Origin: Paenibacillus borealis | GTDB taxonomy: Bacteria > Bacillota > Bacilli > Paenibacillales > Paenibacillaceae | Assembly: GCF_000758665.1 (NCBI RefSeq) | Contig: NZ_CP009285.1 | Coordinates: forward strand, 4,774,001-4,838,000 | Length of the DNA stretch: 64,000 nucleotides | Reading direction: 5' to 3' | In this document: one piece after another, positions 9,065 through 17,813 of the stretch | How the letters are laid out: every line of letters starts with the position of its first letter | Numbering within the stretch: the first letter of the stretch is position 1 | The notes under the pieces: model-generated | Told to the model about the DNA's origin: nothing | Database searches by the model: none | What the model saw: only the letters and a program-made list of their open reading frames with translations | Program-made: the position numbers and the translations under genes

Positions 9065-9958
9065 TTACTTCGACTCCACCGCATGGCCGCCGAACTCGTT
9101 GCGCAGCGCGGCAACCACTTTGCCGGTAAAGGTGTCAGTCTCCAGTGACCGGTAGCGCATCAGCAGCGCCATAGCGATAACCGGCGTAGCCGCCTGCAGG
9201 TCAAACGCGGTCTCCAGCGTCCATCTGCCTTCCCCGGAGGAATGCATGATTCCCTTGATCTCATCCAGCTTGGCATCCTTGGAGAAGGCGCGTTCGATCA
9301 GCTCCATCAGCCAGGAGCGGACGACCGAGCCGTTGTTCCAGACACGGGCCACCTGCTCGAAGTCGAAGTCATAGCCGCTTTTCTCAAGCACCTCGAAGCC
9401 CTCACCAATTGCGGCCATCATGCCGTATTCAATCCCGTTGTGGACCATCTTCAGGAAGTGTCCGCTGCCGGATTTGCCGGCATACAGGTACCCGTTCTCG
9501 ACCGCAGTATCGCGGAAGACCGGTTCGACGACCGCCCATGCTTCCTCATCTCCGCCGATCATATAACAGGCGCCATTGCGTGCGCCTTCCATCCCGCCGG
9601 AAGTTCCGGCATCCAGGAAATAAATCCCGTGGGCGCTAAGCTCATCGTGACGGCGGATCGACTCCTTATAATGAGAATTTCCGGCCTCGATGACGATATC
9701 GCCCTCCGACAACAGTGGGGTCAGCTCTGTGATGACCGAATCCACAAAGGTGTGCGGGACCATGATCCAGAGGATACGCGGGGATTCCAGCTTTCCTGTA
9801 AGTTCTGCCAGACTTCCCGCACTGGCGGCTCCTTTCGCTTCAAGCTCCTGCACCGCAGCGGCGTTCACATCATAAGCCACGACTTCATGTTCGTGCTCCA
9901 ATAGATTCTGGCCGAGATTGAAGCCCATTTTGCCTAGTCCAATTAAACCGACTTTCAT
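9065..9958 (-). CDS. gnd: 6-phosphogluconate dehydrogenase (decarboxylating), short NAD-type
   Basis: Oxidises and decarboxylates 6-phosphogluconate to ribulose 5-phosphate. At 297 aa it belongs to the short form, like B. subtilis YqeC, rather than the 470-aa NADP enzyme. The Rossmann motif GLGKMGFNLGQNL (residues 6-18), GTSGGMEGARNGACYMIGG, and the catalytic KMVHNGIEYGMM are present. The start has GGAGGGATTAGC upstream. It follows zwf by 79 bp on the same strand, so the two oxidative pentose phosphate enzymes are probably co-transcribed. A separate 6-phosphogluconolactonase is not in the window. Confidence 0.9.
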   Translation of the reverse strand: MKVGLIGLGKMGFNLGQNLLEHEHEVVAYDVNAAAVQELEAKGAASAGSLAELTGKLESPRILWIMVPHTFVDSVITELTPLLSEGDIVIEAGNSHYKESIRRHDELSAHGIYFLDAGTSGGMEGARNGACYMIGGDEEAWAVVEPVFRDTAVENGYLYAGKSGSGHFLKMVHNGIEYGMMAAIGEGFEVLEKSGYDFDFEQVARVWNNGSVVRSWLMELIERAFSKDAKLDEIKGIMHSSGEGRWTLETAFDLQAATPVIAMALLMRYRSLETDTFTGKVVAALRNEFGGHAVESK

Positions 9959-10037
9959 TGCTAATCCCTCCGAATGTTATAGTTGTCTGCTCTTAGCTGC
10001 AAATAGTACTGTTCGAAATAGAAGGTATTGCCCCAGC

Positions 10038-11576
10038 TCACGCGCCAGGCCGGATGGCTTCCGGATCCAGCTCTTGTGTCTGGCGGACCGGGGAATGCTC
10101 CCCGTGCTCCGGTTCATCGAGCCACCAGTGATGCTCCCCGAGCAAATCATCTGCTGCCTTGGGTCCAAAAGAACCGGCTGGATACAGGTGAAGCGGAAGC
10201 GTCCCTTCTTCTGTTGCCTCGATTATAGGCTGAACCCACTGCCAGGACAACTCCACTTCATCCCAATGGGCAAAGAAGGTCGCATCTCCGAGCAAAGCAT
10301 CATAAATCAGGTTCTCGTAGGCTTCCGGCAGGTCGGGGTTACCCGACTCATGCTTAATGCTGACTGGCTCGAGTTGTCCGTGCTGGCGCGGATTTTTGGT
10401 ATTGAGCGTAAGGGAGATTCCTTCATTCGGACCAATATCAATCACCAGCAGGTTAGGGTCCAGCGCGAGCTTGCTTCTGTTCTTATTATGCAAATCATTA
10501 AACGGCTCTTTGAATTCTATAACAATCCGCGTGGATTTCTCCTTCATGCGTTTGCCGGTGCGGATATAGAAAGGCACATCATTCCATAGCGGATCATCAA
10601 TCCACAGCCGGGCGGCGATATAGGTCTCATTCTGCGAGGAGGCTTCAATGCCGGGTTCAGCCGTATAAGCTGCCACCTGCCGGCCGCGCATCTCACCCGC
10701 TGCATACTGCCCGCGCACCACATGCTGCGTCACTTCCTCACGGAGCAATGGGCGTACCGAACGGATGACATGGCGCTTCTTGCTGCGGACATCCTCCGGG
10801 GTGCTGCCTTTGGGGAGCTGCATGGCCATCATCATGAGGAGCTGAAGCATATGGTTCTGGAACATGTCGCGCAGCGCACCAGCCTTGTCATAATAACCGG
10901 CCCGCTCTTCCACACCGACCGTTTCACTGGCTGTAATCTGTACGCTCTCGATATACCGGTTCTGCCACAACGCCCGCAGCACAGGATTGGAATATTTCAG
11001 CACCTCAAGATTCTGTACCATCGGTTTGCCGAGGAAGTGGTCAATGCGGAAGATCTCTTCTTCCGTAAAAGCAGCGTTCAAGCTGTCATTAAGCACCCGT
11101 GCCGACTGCAGATCCCGTCCGAACGGCTTCTCGATAATCAGCCGCTTCCATCCCTTCGTGTTACCAAGTCCGCTGGCATTAATGTTCCCGGCAATCTCGC
11201 CGAAGAATTCAGGACCGACAGAGAGATAGAACATCCGGTTCTGCGGAAGTCCCAGCTCTTCCTCGCGGCGCTGCACATGTCCCAGCAGCTTAACATAATC
11301 TTCGGGGCGTCCGACATCAAGCACGCTATATTCAAAAGCCAGCAGGAAATTCTGCAGCTCCGCCGAATCTTCTACCGGCCGCCGCGAAAAGGTGCGCAGT
11401 GAATCCAGCACCTGATGCTGGAAGGTTTCATTCGTCAGCTCTCTTCTGCCAAGGCCTATGACTGAAAGAGGACCGGAAAGCTTACCATCTTTGAACAGGT
11501 TATATAGTGCGGGGTATATTTTCCGTTTGGCCAGATCCCCGGTTGCGCCAAATAGTACGAATGATGATGATTCCAC
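10038..11576 (-). CDS. zwf: Glucose-6-phosphate 1-dehydrogenase
   Basis: Oxidises glucose 6-phosphate to 6-phosphogluconolactone and feeds gnd downstream. The 512-aa product has the NADP-binding GATGDLAKRKIYPALYN near residue 8, the active-site RIDHFLGK, and the C-terminal ENLIYDALLGD segment. I choose the GTG at 11576 because GGGAGG ends 7 nt upstream; the in-frame ATG at 11582 abuts that site with almost no spacing. The gene is divergent from the HxlR regulator at 11775. Its promoter must lie in the 198-bp shared gap. Confidence 0.92.
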   Translation of the reverse strand: MESSSFVLFGATGDLAKRKIYPALYNLFKDGKLSGPLSVIGLGRRELTNETFQHQVLDSLRTFSRRPVEDSAELQNFLLAFEYSVLDVGRPEDYVKLLGHVQRREEELGLPQNRMFYLSVGPEFFGEIAGNINASGLGNTKGWKRLIIEKPFGRDLQSARVLNDSLNAAFTEEEIFRIDHFLGKPMVQNLEVLKYSNPVLRALWQNRYIESVQITASETVGVEERAGYYDKAGALRDMFQNHMLQLLMMMAMQLPKGSTPEDVRSKKRHVIRSVRPLLREEVTQHVVRGQYAAGEMRGRQVAAYTAEPGIEASSQNETYIAARLWIDDPLWNDVPFYIRTGKRMKEKSTRIVIEFKEPFNDLHNKNRSKLALDPNLLVIDIGPNEGISLTLNTKNPRQHGQLEPVSIKHESGNPDLPEAYENLIYDALLGDATFFAHWDEVELSWQWVQPIIEATEEGTLPLHLYPAGSFGPKAADDLLGEHHWWLDEPEHGEHSPVRQTQELDPEAIRPGA

Positions 11577-11774
11577 TTTCATTCCTCCCGTAATTATCAA
11601 ATGTTTATGTGGTTACTTATTATTACTCACAAACTTTATAACACACATCATACGACTGCAGAATCCATTCGTCAACCTCATTTCGACATTTACGAAAAGT
11701 ACTTATTTTCACGCACTTTTCACTATGTTATAGTAAGGTGGATATTTATAATAACTAAATAAGGTGGAATCCGC

Positions 11775-12089
11775 ATGACACAGGAGCTTAAGCCCTTGCT
11801 CGCCAAAGTCGAGCACGTCCATCATATCATCGGCAAGAAGTGGGTGAATCTGATTATCCATGTACTGATGGAGGGCACTAAACGGTTCAGTGAGCTGCAT
11901 AATATCATCCCCGATTTGAGCAAACGCATGCTCAACGAGCGCTTGAAGGAGCTTGAAGAATGCGGTCTGATCAGCCGTGCGGTCATCCCTGACCGTCCGG
12001 TAAGGACGGAATATTCGCTCACTGCCAAAGGGCAGGAGCTGGGTACAGCGCTCCTGCCCGTCGAAGCATGGGCGATGAAATGGCTGTAA
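11775..12089 (+). CDS. HxlR-family transcriptional regulator
   Basis: 104-aa winged-helix protein of the MarR-like HxlR family. The typical segments are present: KVEHVHHIIGKKWVNLIIHVLMEGTKRFSEL, IIPDLSKRMLNERLKELEECGLISR and the wing RPVRTEYSLTAKG. It lacks the leading cysteine that redox-sensing members use. It starts with ATG behind AAGGTGG. Being divergent from zwf, it may control zwf-gnd or itself; the sequence does not decide this. Confidence 0.85.
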   Translation: MTQELKPLLAKVEHVHHIIGKKWVNLIIHVLMEGTKRFSELHNIIPDLSKRMLNERLKELEECGLISRAVIPDRPVRTEYSLTAKGQELGTALLPVEAWAMKWL

Positions 12090-12119
12090 TGCCGCTGATA
12101 CCGCTGTGTGAGCATGCCA

Positions 12120-12152
12120 AACAGCAGGTCCCGCGGAAGCAGACCTGCTGTT
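12120..12152. terminator. Hairpin between HxlR and MFS genes
   Basis: Arms AACAGCAGGTC (12120-12130) and GACCTGCTGTT (12142-12152) form a perfect 11-bp stem. It lies in a convergent gap and can serve both genes. Confidence 0.7.
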
Positions 12153-12187
12153 GTTAGCTTTGTCAGTATCAACCAAGCAGTACAGAA

Positions 12188-13417
12188 TCAAGATACCAAT
12201 GTCTTCTGGTCGTCCCCTATGCTGCCTGCCCGTACATATCTGGCGTTGAAATAGAGCAGTACGATGTTGGACACCAGCAGCGAGGCTGCGGCGAAGCACC
12301 AGATGAAGGCATACCCGAGATTCTTGGCCATGATTCCCAGGATCAGCGTAATCAGGAAACCGGCGAGTGATTTGAGCGCTGACAGTCCGGAGGAGAAGGT
12401 CGCCCGCTTGGCCCGGGGAATGAAATCCTGTATCCAGACACCTGAAGAAGACATATCCATCCCGAGTCCGAATTCAAACAGCAGCAGACCGGCAATAAAT
12501 ACAGCCTTATGGGGAAACAATCCAACCAGCAGCAGTCCGAGTGCAGAGATTACAGTTCCGCAGACGATGATCCGGACGGCAGCAACCTCTTTTTTGGCAA
12601 GATAGGAGACCAGGAAGCTCGATACACTAATTACTCCCATGAACAGAATCAGCAGGAGCCCGAGCGCACTGACCGGAAAGTCCAGCTCATTCACCCCATA
12701 TACCTGCCAGGACAACAGAAAGGCCAGCATCGCGGTATGTGTCAGGATGCTGCGCAGAAGGATAAACCGCATCTCTGTGCTGCGGGCGAAATCGGCCGAG
12801 CTGGCATAGATCTCCCGGAGGATGCTGCTCTGCGTTCTGCTTCCGTAGTTGTCGCTGAAGCTGAGCCAGGTATATACGCCGAGTCCTACCGCCAGCACGC
12901 CAGCAATGGCTACCGGAAGAACATAATGAATATTGCTGCCCACCGTACCCAGCAATGCGCCGACGATGGCAAACGCCGAGACAAACCCGCTGATGCGGGG
13001 CAGGGCAATTTTTTTATAATCCGGCATTCCCAGCTCTTCCAGCTGATCAATGTACCAGGCCTGGGGAGAATCCGAGATCATCGATACGCCCAGAGACATC
13101 ACTATGGAGGCGAGGATGAATAAGGCGAGACCCTCAGCAGCGGCAAAAAACCAAAGTCCCGCTCCCCACACTATGAACCCGGCCGCCGTCATGCGCTTTC
13201 TCCCATAGATGTCGGACAGATTCCCGCTCGGGTAATCAAAGACGGCCATGGACAGTGAAGAAACGGCAAACACGATGCTGATCTGAAAGGCATCCACGCC
13301 GCGCAAGCTCATCAAAATGATAAAAACCGCGCCATAGAGCTTATCAGCCACATTATACCCCGACAATATGACGCCCAGAAATACACTGTATTTCCGTTGA
13401 AGCTGATTGTTCTCCAC
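12188..13417 (-). CDS. Major facilitator superfamily transporter
   Basis: 409-aa membrane protein with about twelve hydrophobic segments. The loop 2-3 motif appears as GNLSDIYGRKRM near residue 65, and SLGVSMISDSPQAWYIDQLEELG resembles drug and unknown-solute MFS exporters. The start is GTG (GTG GAG AAC AAT) with a GGCGGG site 7 nt upstream; no ATG is available in frame. It is convergent with the HxlR gene. The substrate cannot be told from sequence. Confidence 0.8.
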   Translation of the reverse strand: MENNQLQRKYSVFLGVILSGYNVADKLYGAVFIILMSLRGVDAFQISIVFAVSSLSMAVFDYPSGNLSDIYGRKRMTAAGFIVWGAGLWFFAAAEGLALFILASIVMSLGVSMISDSPQAWYIDQLEELGMPDYKKIALPRISGFVSAFAIVGALLGTVGSNIHYVLPVAIAGVLAVGLGVYTWLSFSDNYGSRTQSSILREIYASSADFARSTEMRFILLRSILTHTAMLAFLLSWQVYGVNELDFPVSALGLLLILFMGVISVSSFLVSYLAKKEVAAVRIIVCGTVISALGLLLVGLFPHKAVFIAGLLLFEFGLGMDMSSSGVWIQDFIPRAKRATFSSGLSALKSLAGFLITLILGIMAKNLGYAFIWCFAAASLLVSNIVLLYFNARYVRAGSIGDDQKTLVS

Positions 13418-13551
13418 TTTGCATCCCGCCTTTCACCTCGCTGATATTCCAGCCCAAGTTAATTATTGGGATTATATTATAATTGTTTCCTTTTCAAAGT
13501 GAATTATTGCACAGCTGGGCGGCACTCTCATCCCGCTCCCGGGTCAACGGG

Positions 13552-13782
13552 TTAGAACCATGAAGCCACGAGATCATTGATCGGCTTGTAAATGACCATG
13601 ATGAGCAGCAGCGGGCTTGGAACCTGAATCCGCAGCAGGGTGCACACCGTCGCCGCCATTCCGCCAATCCAGAGTACACCGTAAACCATAAGATCACGCC
13701 GCTTGGATCTGCCCTTCAGTGAAGGCAAATCTGCTGCAATACAGACTGCGGCTATAATGACAAACATCAGTACCAGCAACAT
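13552..13782 (-). CDS. Small two-helix membrane protein, GerD-subunit-like
   Basis: 76-aa protein with two hydrophobic helices (about residues 2-18 and 31-65) joined by a basic loop LKGRSKRRD. It begins 6 bp past the stop of the germinant-receptor C gene, and its AAGGAGTGA ribosome site overlaps that stop, so translation is coupled. Small 2TM 'D' proteins are known in some GerA-type receptor operons of Bacillus. Assignment here rests on topology, size and position, not on a motif. Confidence 0.65.
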   Translation of the reverse strand: MLLVLMFVIIAAVCIAADLPSLKGRSKRRDLMVYGVLWIGGMAATVCTLLRIQVPSPLLLIMVIYKPINDLVASWF

Positions 13783-13788
13783 TCAGGC

Positions 13789-15009
13789 TCACTCCTTGAT
13801 ATCGTCAAGAAAAGAATTGTCTATCGTACCAATCCGGTTGATTGTCACACTGGCATCGTAATGAATGGTCATTGCTTGGAGATAGCCTTCCTTATTCTGC
13901 TCCTGCAGCTTGGCCCAGGTCTTGGGGCTGGTACGGTAAATGGACTGGCCGAAGCCAAAAATATCAACATTAAACCGTTCTTTCATGTTCTCAACCGATT
14001 GCTTCATCCGGGCAACAATGCGCTCCTCCGTCTCCTCCTCCAGATATTTAATCTTGCTCTCCGTATCCAGCTTATCTGATCCCTCCACTTCCTCCACATT
14101 GCATACAGCCTCCACTTTCAGATAAATATGCGGTTCGCCGCCGATAATTTTCACTTTCCGTCTGGTTGTAGACGACAGCCCCTCAACGATGACTAGGCTT
14201 CCGTTATCTTTGATGTGTCCAGTATTTTTAGTTACGCCATCAATGACATAATTGTAACCAACCGTTTCATTTTCATCCATCCAGCCGATCAGCTTATCCT
14301 TTTTGAATACGGCTACACTATCATAATGCAGTCTTGCTTTTGGTGAAGTCCGCTCAATATTGCCTTTCTCCCCGCCTGCCTCAGGATCTCCCTGCACCTC
14401 TACTCCGGTCAATACCGGATTCTCCCCTTCATAGAGCAAATCCTCAATAAACTTATCAAGCGTGACCGCGACTGTCTTGGACGATATTTTGTAGGATTTG
14501 TCGAGGGCGTTGAATAATTTATTCGCGGGCAGCCTGTCCAGCGGGGTAAGGACCTTTAGAATATTCTCTGCAGTCGTCTTATGTGCCACCATTACGTAGA
14601 AGTCCATCCGCGGCTCGCGGCTTCTTTTGAGCACATCCAGTGTTTCACCAACCCCCTCACGCGCCAGCTCTTCTCCGATAACGAGTACACGGATATGCCC
14701 CAGATAAGGCGAACGCGAACTGACCAGATTGAACTTGCGGAGCGATTCATAGATCGTCGGCACTGTAAAATTATAAGTAACAACGGGAACCCCGCCAGCC
14801 CCTGAACCCCCGGCCCCCTGTGAAGTAATCGAGGAAGGAATGACGACCTGCATGGATACCTTGTAGCCCGACTCGGCTTTATCCAGCCCCAGAGCCAGCA
14901 CAAAAGCCAGTTCATTTAACTCCTTCCGTTCCCAGCAGCCGCTGAGCAGCATGGGAAGCAGCAATAGGGGAATACATGCGGTCAAGGCTTTCCTGATTCT
15001 TGTATACAT
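13789..15009 (-). CDS. gerAC: Spore germinant receptor C subunit (Ger(x)C lipoprotein)
   Basis: 406-aa lipoprotein of the Ger(x)C family, anchored on the outer face of the spore inner membrane. The signal peptide ends in the lipobox LLSGC (Cys25), followed by WERKELNELAFVLALGLDK, which is typical of family members. The C-terminal domain has RMKQSVENMKERFNVDIFGFG. It starts 2 bp past the A-subunit stop with its GAGG site inside that gene. The specific receptor type and germinant are unknown; the symbol marks the family only. Confidence 0.9.
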   Translation of the reverse strand: MYTRIRKALTACIPLLLLPMLLSGCWERKELNELAFVLALGLDKAESGYKVSMQVVIPSSITSQGAGGSGAGGVPVVTYNFTVPTIYESLRKFNLVSSRSPYLGHIRVLVIGEELAREGVGETLDVLKRSREPRMDFYVMVAHKTTAENILKVLTPLDRLPANKLFNALDKSYKISSKTVAVTLDKFIEDLLYEGENPVLTGVEVQGDPEAGGEKGNIERTSPKARLHYDSVAVFKKDKLIGWMDENETVGYNYVIDGVTKNTGHIKDNGSLVIVEGLSSTTRRKVKIIGGEPHIYLKVEAVCNVEEVEGSDKLDTESKIKYLEEETEERIVARMKQSVENMKERFNVDIFGFGQSIYRTSPKTWAKLQEQNKEGYLQAMTIHYDASVTINRIGTIDNSFLDDIKE

Positions 15010-15011
15010 CT

Positions 15012-16520
15012 TTAAGGTTCCTCACGTTTGGAAGTGTTCATCCGCTGCAGATTCTGCGTTTTATTCTCCACCGGTCTTGTCTTCAGCAGCGGCCAGGGAA
15101 GCCTGAAGATGGAATCCTTAAGGTCTGCCGCCCTGAACGGGCCAATCGGACTCATGTAAGGAACGCCGAAGGAACGCAGACTGACCAGATGCAGCACCAG
15201 CAGGAACACTCCGCACAAGATTCCGTACAGCCCCATGAACCCGGCGAGCCCAATCAGGGCAAACCGGATAATTCTCGCGGCAATGGCCATCCCTGCTTCA
15301 GGAATGACAAAGCTTGAGATCGCTGTGATCGACACAATGATAACCATCGCCGAGGAGATGAACCCTGCCGCAACCGCCGCTTGCCCGATGACCAGCGTAC
15401 CGACGATAGAGACAGCCTGACCGACATTCTTGGGAATTCTCACCCCTGCTTCGCGCAGGATTTCATAGGTGAATTCCATCAGCAGCGCCTCGATAAAAGC
15501 CGGAAACGGCACTGTTTCCCGCTGGGCCGCAAGACTGATTACCAGATTGGTCGGGATCATCTCCTGATGATAGGTGGTAATGGCTACATAGAACGCAGGC
15601 GCAAACAAGGTAATAAAGAAGGCCAGGAACCGTACACACCGCAGCAGTGTGGAGATATCCGCCCGCTGATAGTAATCTTCCGCCGACTGAAAAAACGATA
15701 CAAAAATCGTAGGCGCCAGCAGTACAAAAGGGGTTCCGTCGACCAGGATCGCCACCTTCCCTTCCAGTATCCCTGCAGCAATTGTATCGGGACGGTCACT
15801 GTTATAGATCGTGGGAAAAGGGGTCACCGCCGTATCCTGAATGAACTCCTCGATATAGCCGCTCTCCAAAATACTATCCGTATCAATGCTATTCAGGCGG
15901 CGTTTAACCTCTTGTACCAGCTCTTCATTCGCAATATGGCTGAGATACATAATCGAGACACTCGTCTGGGTCACGCGGCCGATCTGGATCGTCTCAAGCC
16001 ACAGCTGGCTGTCTTTGATTTTGCGGCGGATTAAAGCAGTGTTCGTTCTGAGATTCTCCGTGAAGCCTTCCATGGGTCCCCGGACCACAGACTGCGAGGT
16101 TGGCTCACTGACGCTGCGGTCTTCCCAGCCGGGCAGTCCGATCCGCAGCGCTGAAGCGCTCCCCTCCACCATGAGCATCACATTCCCGGATAACAAATCG
16201 TGAACGAAATGCTTATAGTCATGGATCACAGTAAGATCGCCGGCCATAAGCACGCGTTTTCTCAGCATTTCTATTTTGCCGTCAGGAGCCAGTTCTTCCA
16301 GCAGACCGGAAACCCGCCCCTCCTGGAGCGAGTACAGAATTGAGTTATGCAGCAGCTGTGTATCTATCAGACCATCGATATAGAATATAGCAAGCTCCGT
16401 ACGTTCCCCCAGCTGCAGCCGTTTGCGCACCAGATCTGAGCTCTGCCCAAGCAGCTTGTACAAGTGATCATCATTGTCTTCCAGCCGGCAGGATAACTCA
16501 CCGTTAACCGCATCTTTCAA
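15012..16520 (-). CDS. gerAA: Spore germinant receptor A subunit (GerA/SpoVAF family)
   Basis: 502-aa GerA-family protein. A soluble N-terminal half (residues 1-250, with ERTELAIFYIDGLID and DTAVTPFPTIYNSDRPD) is followed by four or five membrane segments (for example LRCVRFLAFFITLFAPAFYVA and AVSIVGTLVIGQAAVAAGFIS). The segment VALILVDGTPFVLLAP-type (here KVAILVDGTPFVLLAP) is conserved in the family. The start appears to be TTG at 16520 behind GGAGGGGAACGAAA. It heads an A-C-D unit; the B subunit is transcribed the other way. Confidence 0.9.
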   Translation of the reverse strand: MKDAVNGELSCRLEDNDDHLYKLLGQSSDLVRKRLQLGERTELAIFYIDGLIDTQLLHNSILYSLQEGRVSGLLEELAPDGKIEMLRKRVLMAGDLTVIHDYKHFVHDLLSGNVMLMVEGSASALRIGLPGWEDRSVSEPTSQSVVRGPMEGFTENLRTNTALIRRKIKDSQLWLETIQIGRVTQTSVSIMYLSHIANEELVQEVKRRLNSIDTDSILESGYIEEFIQDTAVTPFPTIYNSDRPDTIAAGILEGKVAILVDGTPFVLLAPTIFVSFFQSAEDYYQRADISTLLRCVRFLAFFITLFAPAFYVAITTYHQEMIPTNLVISLAAQRETVPFPAFIEALLMEFTYEILREAGVRIPKNVGQAVSIVGTLVIGQAAVAAGFISSAMVIIVSITAISSFVIPEAGMAIAARIIRFALIGLAGFMGLYGILCGVFLLVLHLVSLRSFGVPYMSPIGPFRAADLKDSIFRLPWPLLKTRPVENKTQNLQRMNTSKREEP

Positions 16521-16614
16521 TTTCGTTCCCCTCCACTTCCCTATCCATTCACTCTGTTGTAGTTTGGTAGCACCGCTTGATAATTATTCCTGAATCGTTG
16601 CCAGTGCTTGAAAC

Positions 16615-16643
16615 ACATAATTCTGGAAGGAGATGCCATACTA
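16615..16643 (+). promoter_or_regulatory. Candidate sigma-G promoter for gerAB
   Basis: ACATA (16615-16619) and CATACTA (16637-16643) are separated by 17 nt, close to the forespore sigma-G pattern GHATR-N17/18-CATNHTA with one -35 mismatch. Germinant receptor genes are normally sigma-G dependent, which supports the reading. The gerAB start is about 55 nt beyond the expected transcript start. Confidence 0.45.
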
Positions 16644-16703
16644 AGATGGTTTCCGGGAAGATATAACCTGCGGGCTATAGTAAGGTGTAAATGGAGGATA
16701 GAC

Positions 16704-17804
16704 ATGAGTATTGAAAAAGATCGGATCAGTACGGCGCAGATGGTAATCCTCGGACTTTTCACTTTTATCGGGGATATGGCTCTGGTCTACCCGGCAGCCA
16801 TGACATCTGTAGCTCATCAGGATGCCTGGATTGCTGCCCTGATCAGTATTCCGCCGGGAATCGCATTGGTCTTCCTGTTCGTCACTGTTGCGAATATTAA
16901 TCCGGACAAAAACATTATTGAACTCAGCCAGCAGATTCTGGGGAAGTGGATTGGCAGTGCGGTAGGCGTATATTATCTGTTCTTCTTCATCATCGCGGCC
17001 TCTACCTATGTCAGAGAGATCGAGGACTTCATGTGTACTCAGATCTATGAGGGAACTCCGGGTGGTGTCATCCGGTTCATGAGTATTGTTATACTTGTCT
17101 ACGGGCTGCGTCTGGGTCTTGAGACGGTCGGCAGAGCGGCTCAGGTGTTTTTTCCGCTGTTCGCTTTATTCCTCGTTTGCCTGATGGTGCTCTTATTTCC
17201 GCAGGTCCAGCTGGAGCGAATCCAGCCCATTCTGAATACGCCTTTTCCGGATATGCTGCATGCCGTCTTGTTCGGTGTGTTTTATCCGTTTGGGGAAATA
17301 TGTGTATTTTTCATGGTCTATCCCTACACCCGCAAGAGCCGTAAGATCAACCGGGATATCCTCCTGGCCCTCATCCTTGGAGCGCTGGGTCTGAATCTGA
17401 TACTGTTCCTCTCACTGACCGTTCTCGGCGCTTATTTCTCAGAGCATAATTTCTATGCAGCCTATATCCTGGCCCAGAAGATTAATATAGCCAACTTTCT
17501 GCAGCGTCTCGAAGCACTGATGGCCACGGCCTGGATTATCACAACCTATTTCAAAACAGCACTCTACTTCTATGCCTTCGTTCTCGGAACCGCCCAGCTA
17601 TTCAAATTAAAAAGCCACCGGCCGCTGATCTTCCCTGTGGCCTTCCTGATCTACGGACTCTCCCAGCTCATCGCCAAGAACATAATATTCTATGTAAAAG
17701 AGATCCCGGACTACTGGGTAGACTGGGATCTCACGCTTTCGCTCGTACTGCCGCTGATTATGCTGATTGTATATAAAGTGAGACAGCGTACGGCTGCTTC
17801 TTAA
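16704..17804 (+). CDS. gerAB: Spore germinant receptor B subunit (GerAB/APC-type permease)
   Basis: 366-aa protein with about ten membrane helices, of the GerAB family that resembles amino-acid permeases and is thought to bind germinant. It begins MSIEKDRISTAQMVILGLFTFIGDMALVYPA, the standard N-terminus of the family. The ATG at 16704 follows GGAGG by 7 nt; an upstream in-frame extension lacks a site. It is divergent from the A-C-D unit rather than placed between A and C as in the classic gerABC order. It ends 9 bp from the convergent GH43 stop. Confidence 0.9.
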   Translation: MSIEKDRISTAQMVILGLFTFIGDMALVYPAAMTSVAHQDAWIAALISIPPGIALVFLFVTVANINPDKNIIELSQQILGKWIGSAVGVYYLFFFIIAASTYVREIEDFMCTQIYEGTPGGVIRFMSIVILVYGLRLGLETVGRAAQVFFPLFALFLVCLMVLLFPQVQLERIQPILNTPFPDMLHAVLFGVFYPFGEICVFFMVYPYTRKSRKINRDILLALILGALGLNLILFLSLTVLGAYFSEHNFYAAYILAQKINIANFLQRLEALMATAWIITTYFKTALYFYAFVLGTAQLFKLKSHRPLIFPVAFLIYGLSQLIAKNIIFYVKEIPDYWVDWDLTLSLVLPLIMLIVYKVRQRTAAS

Positions 17805-17813
17805 GCTGTATAG

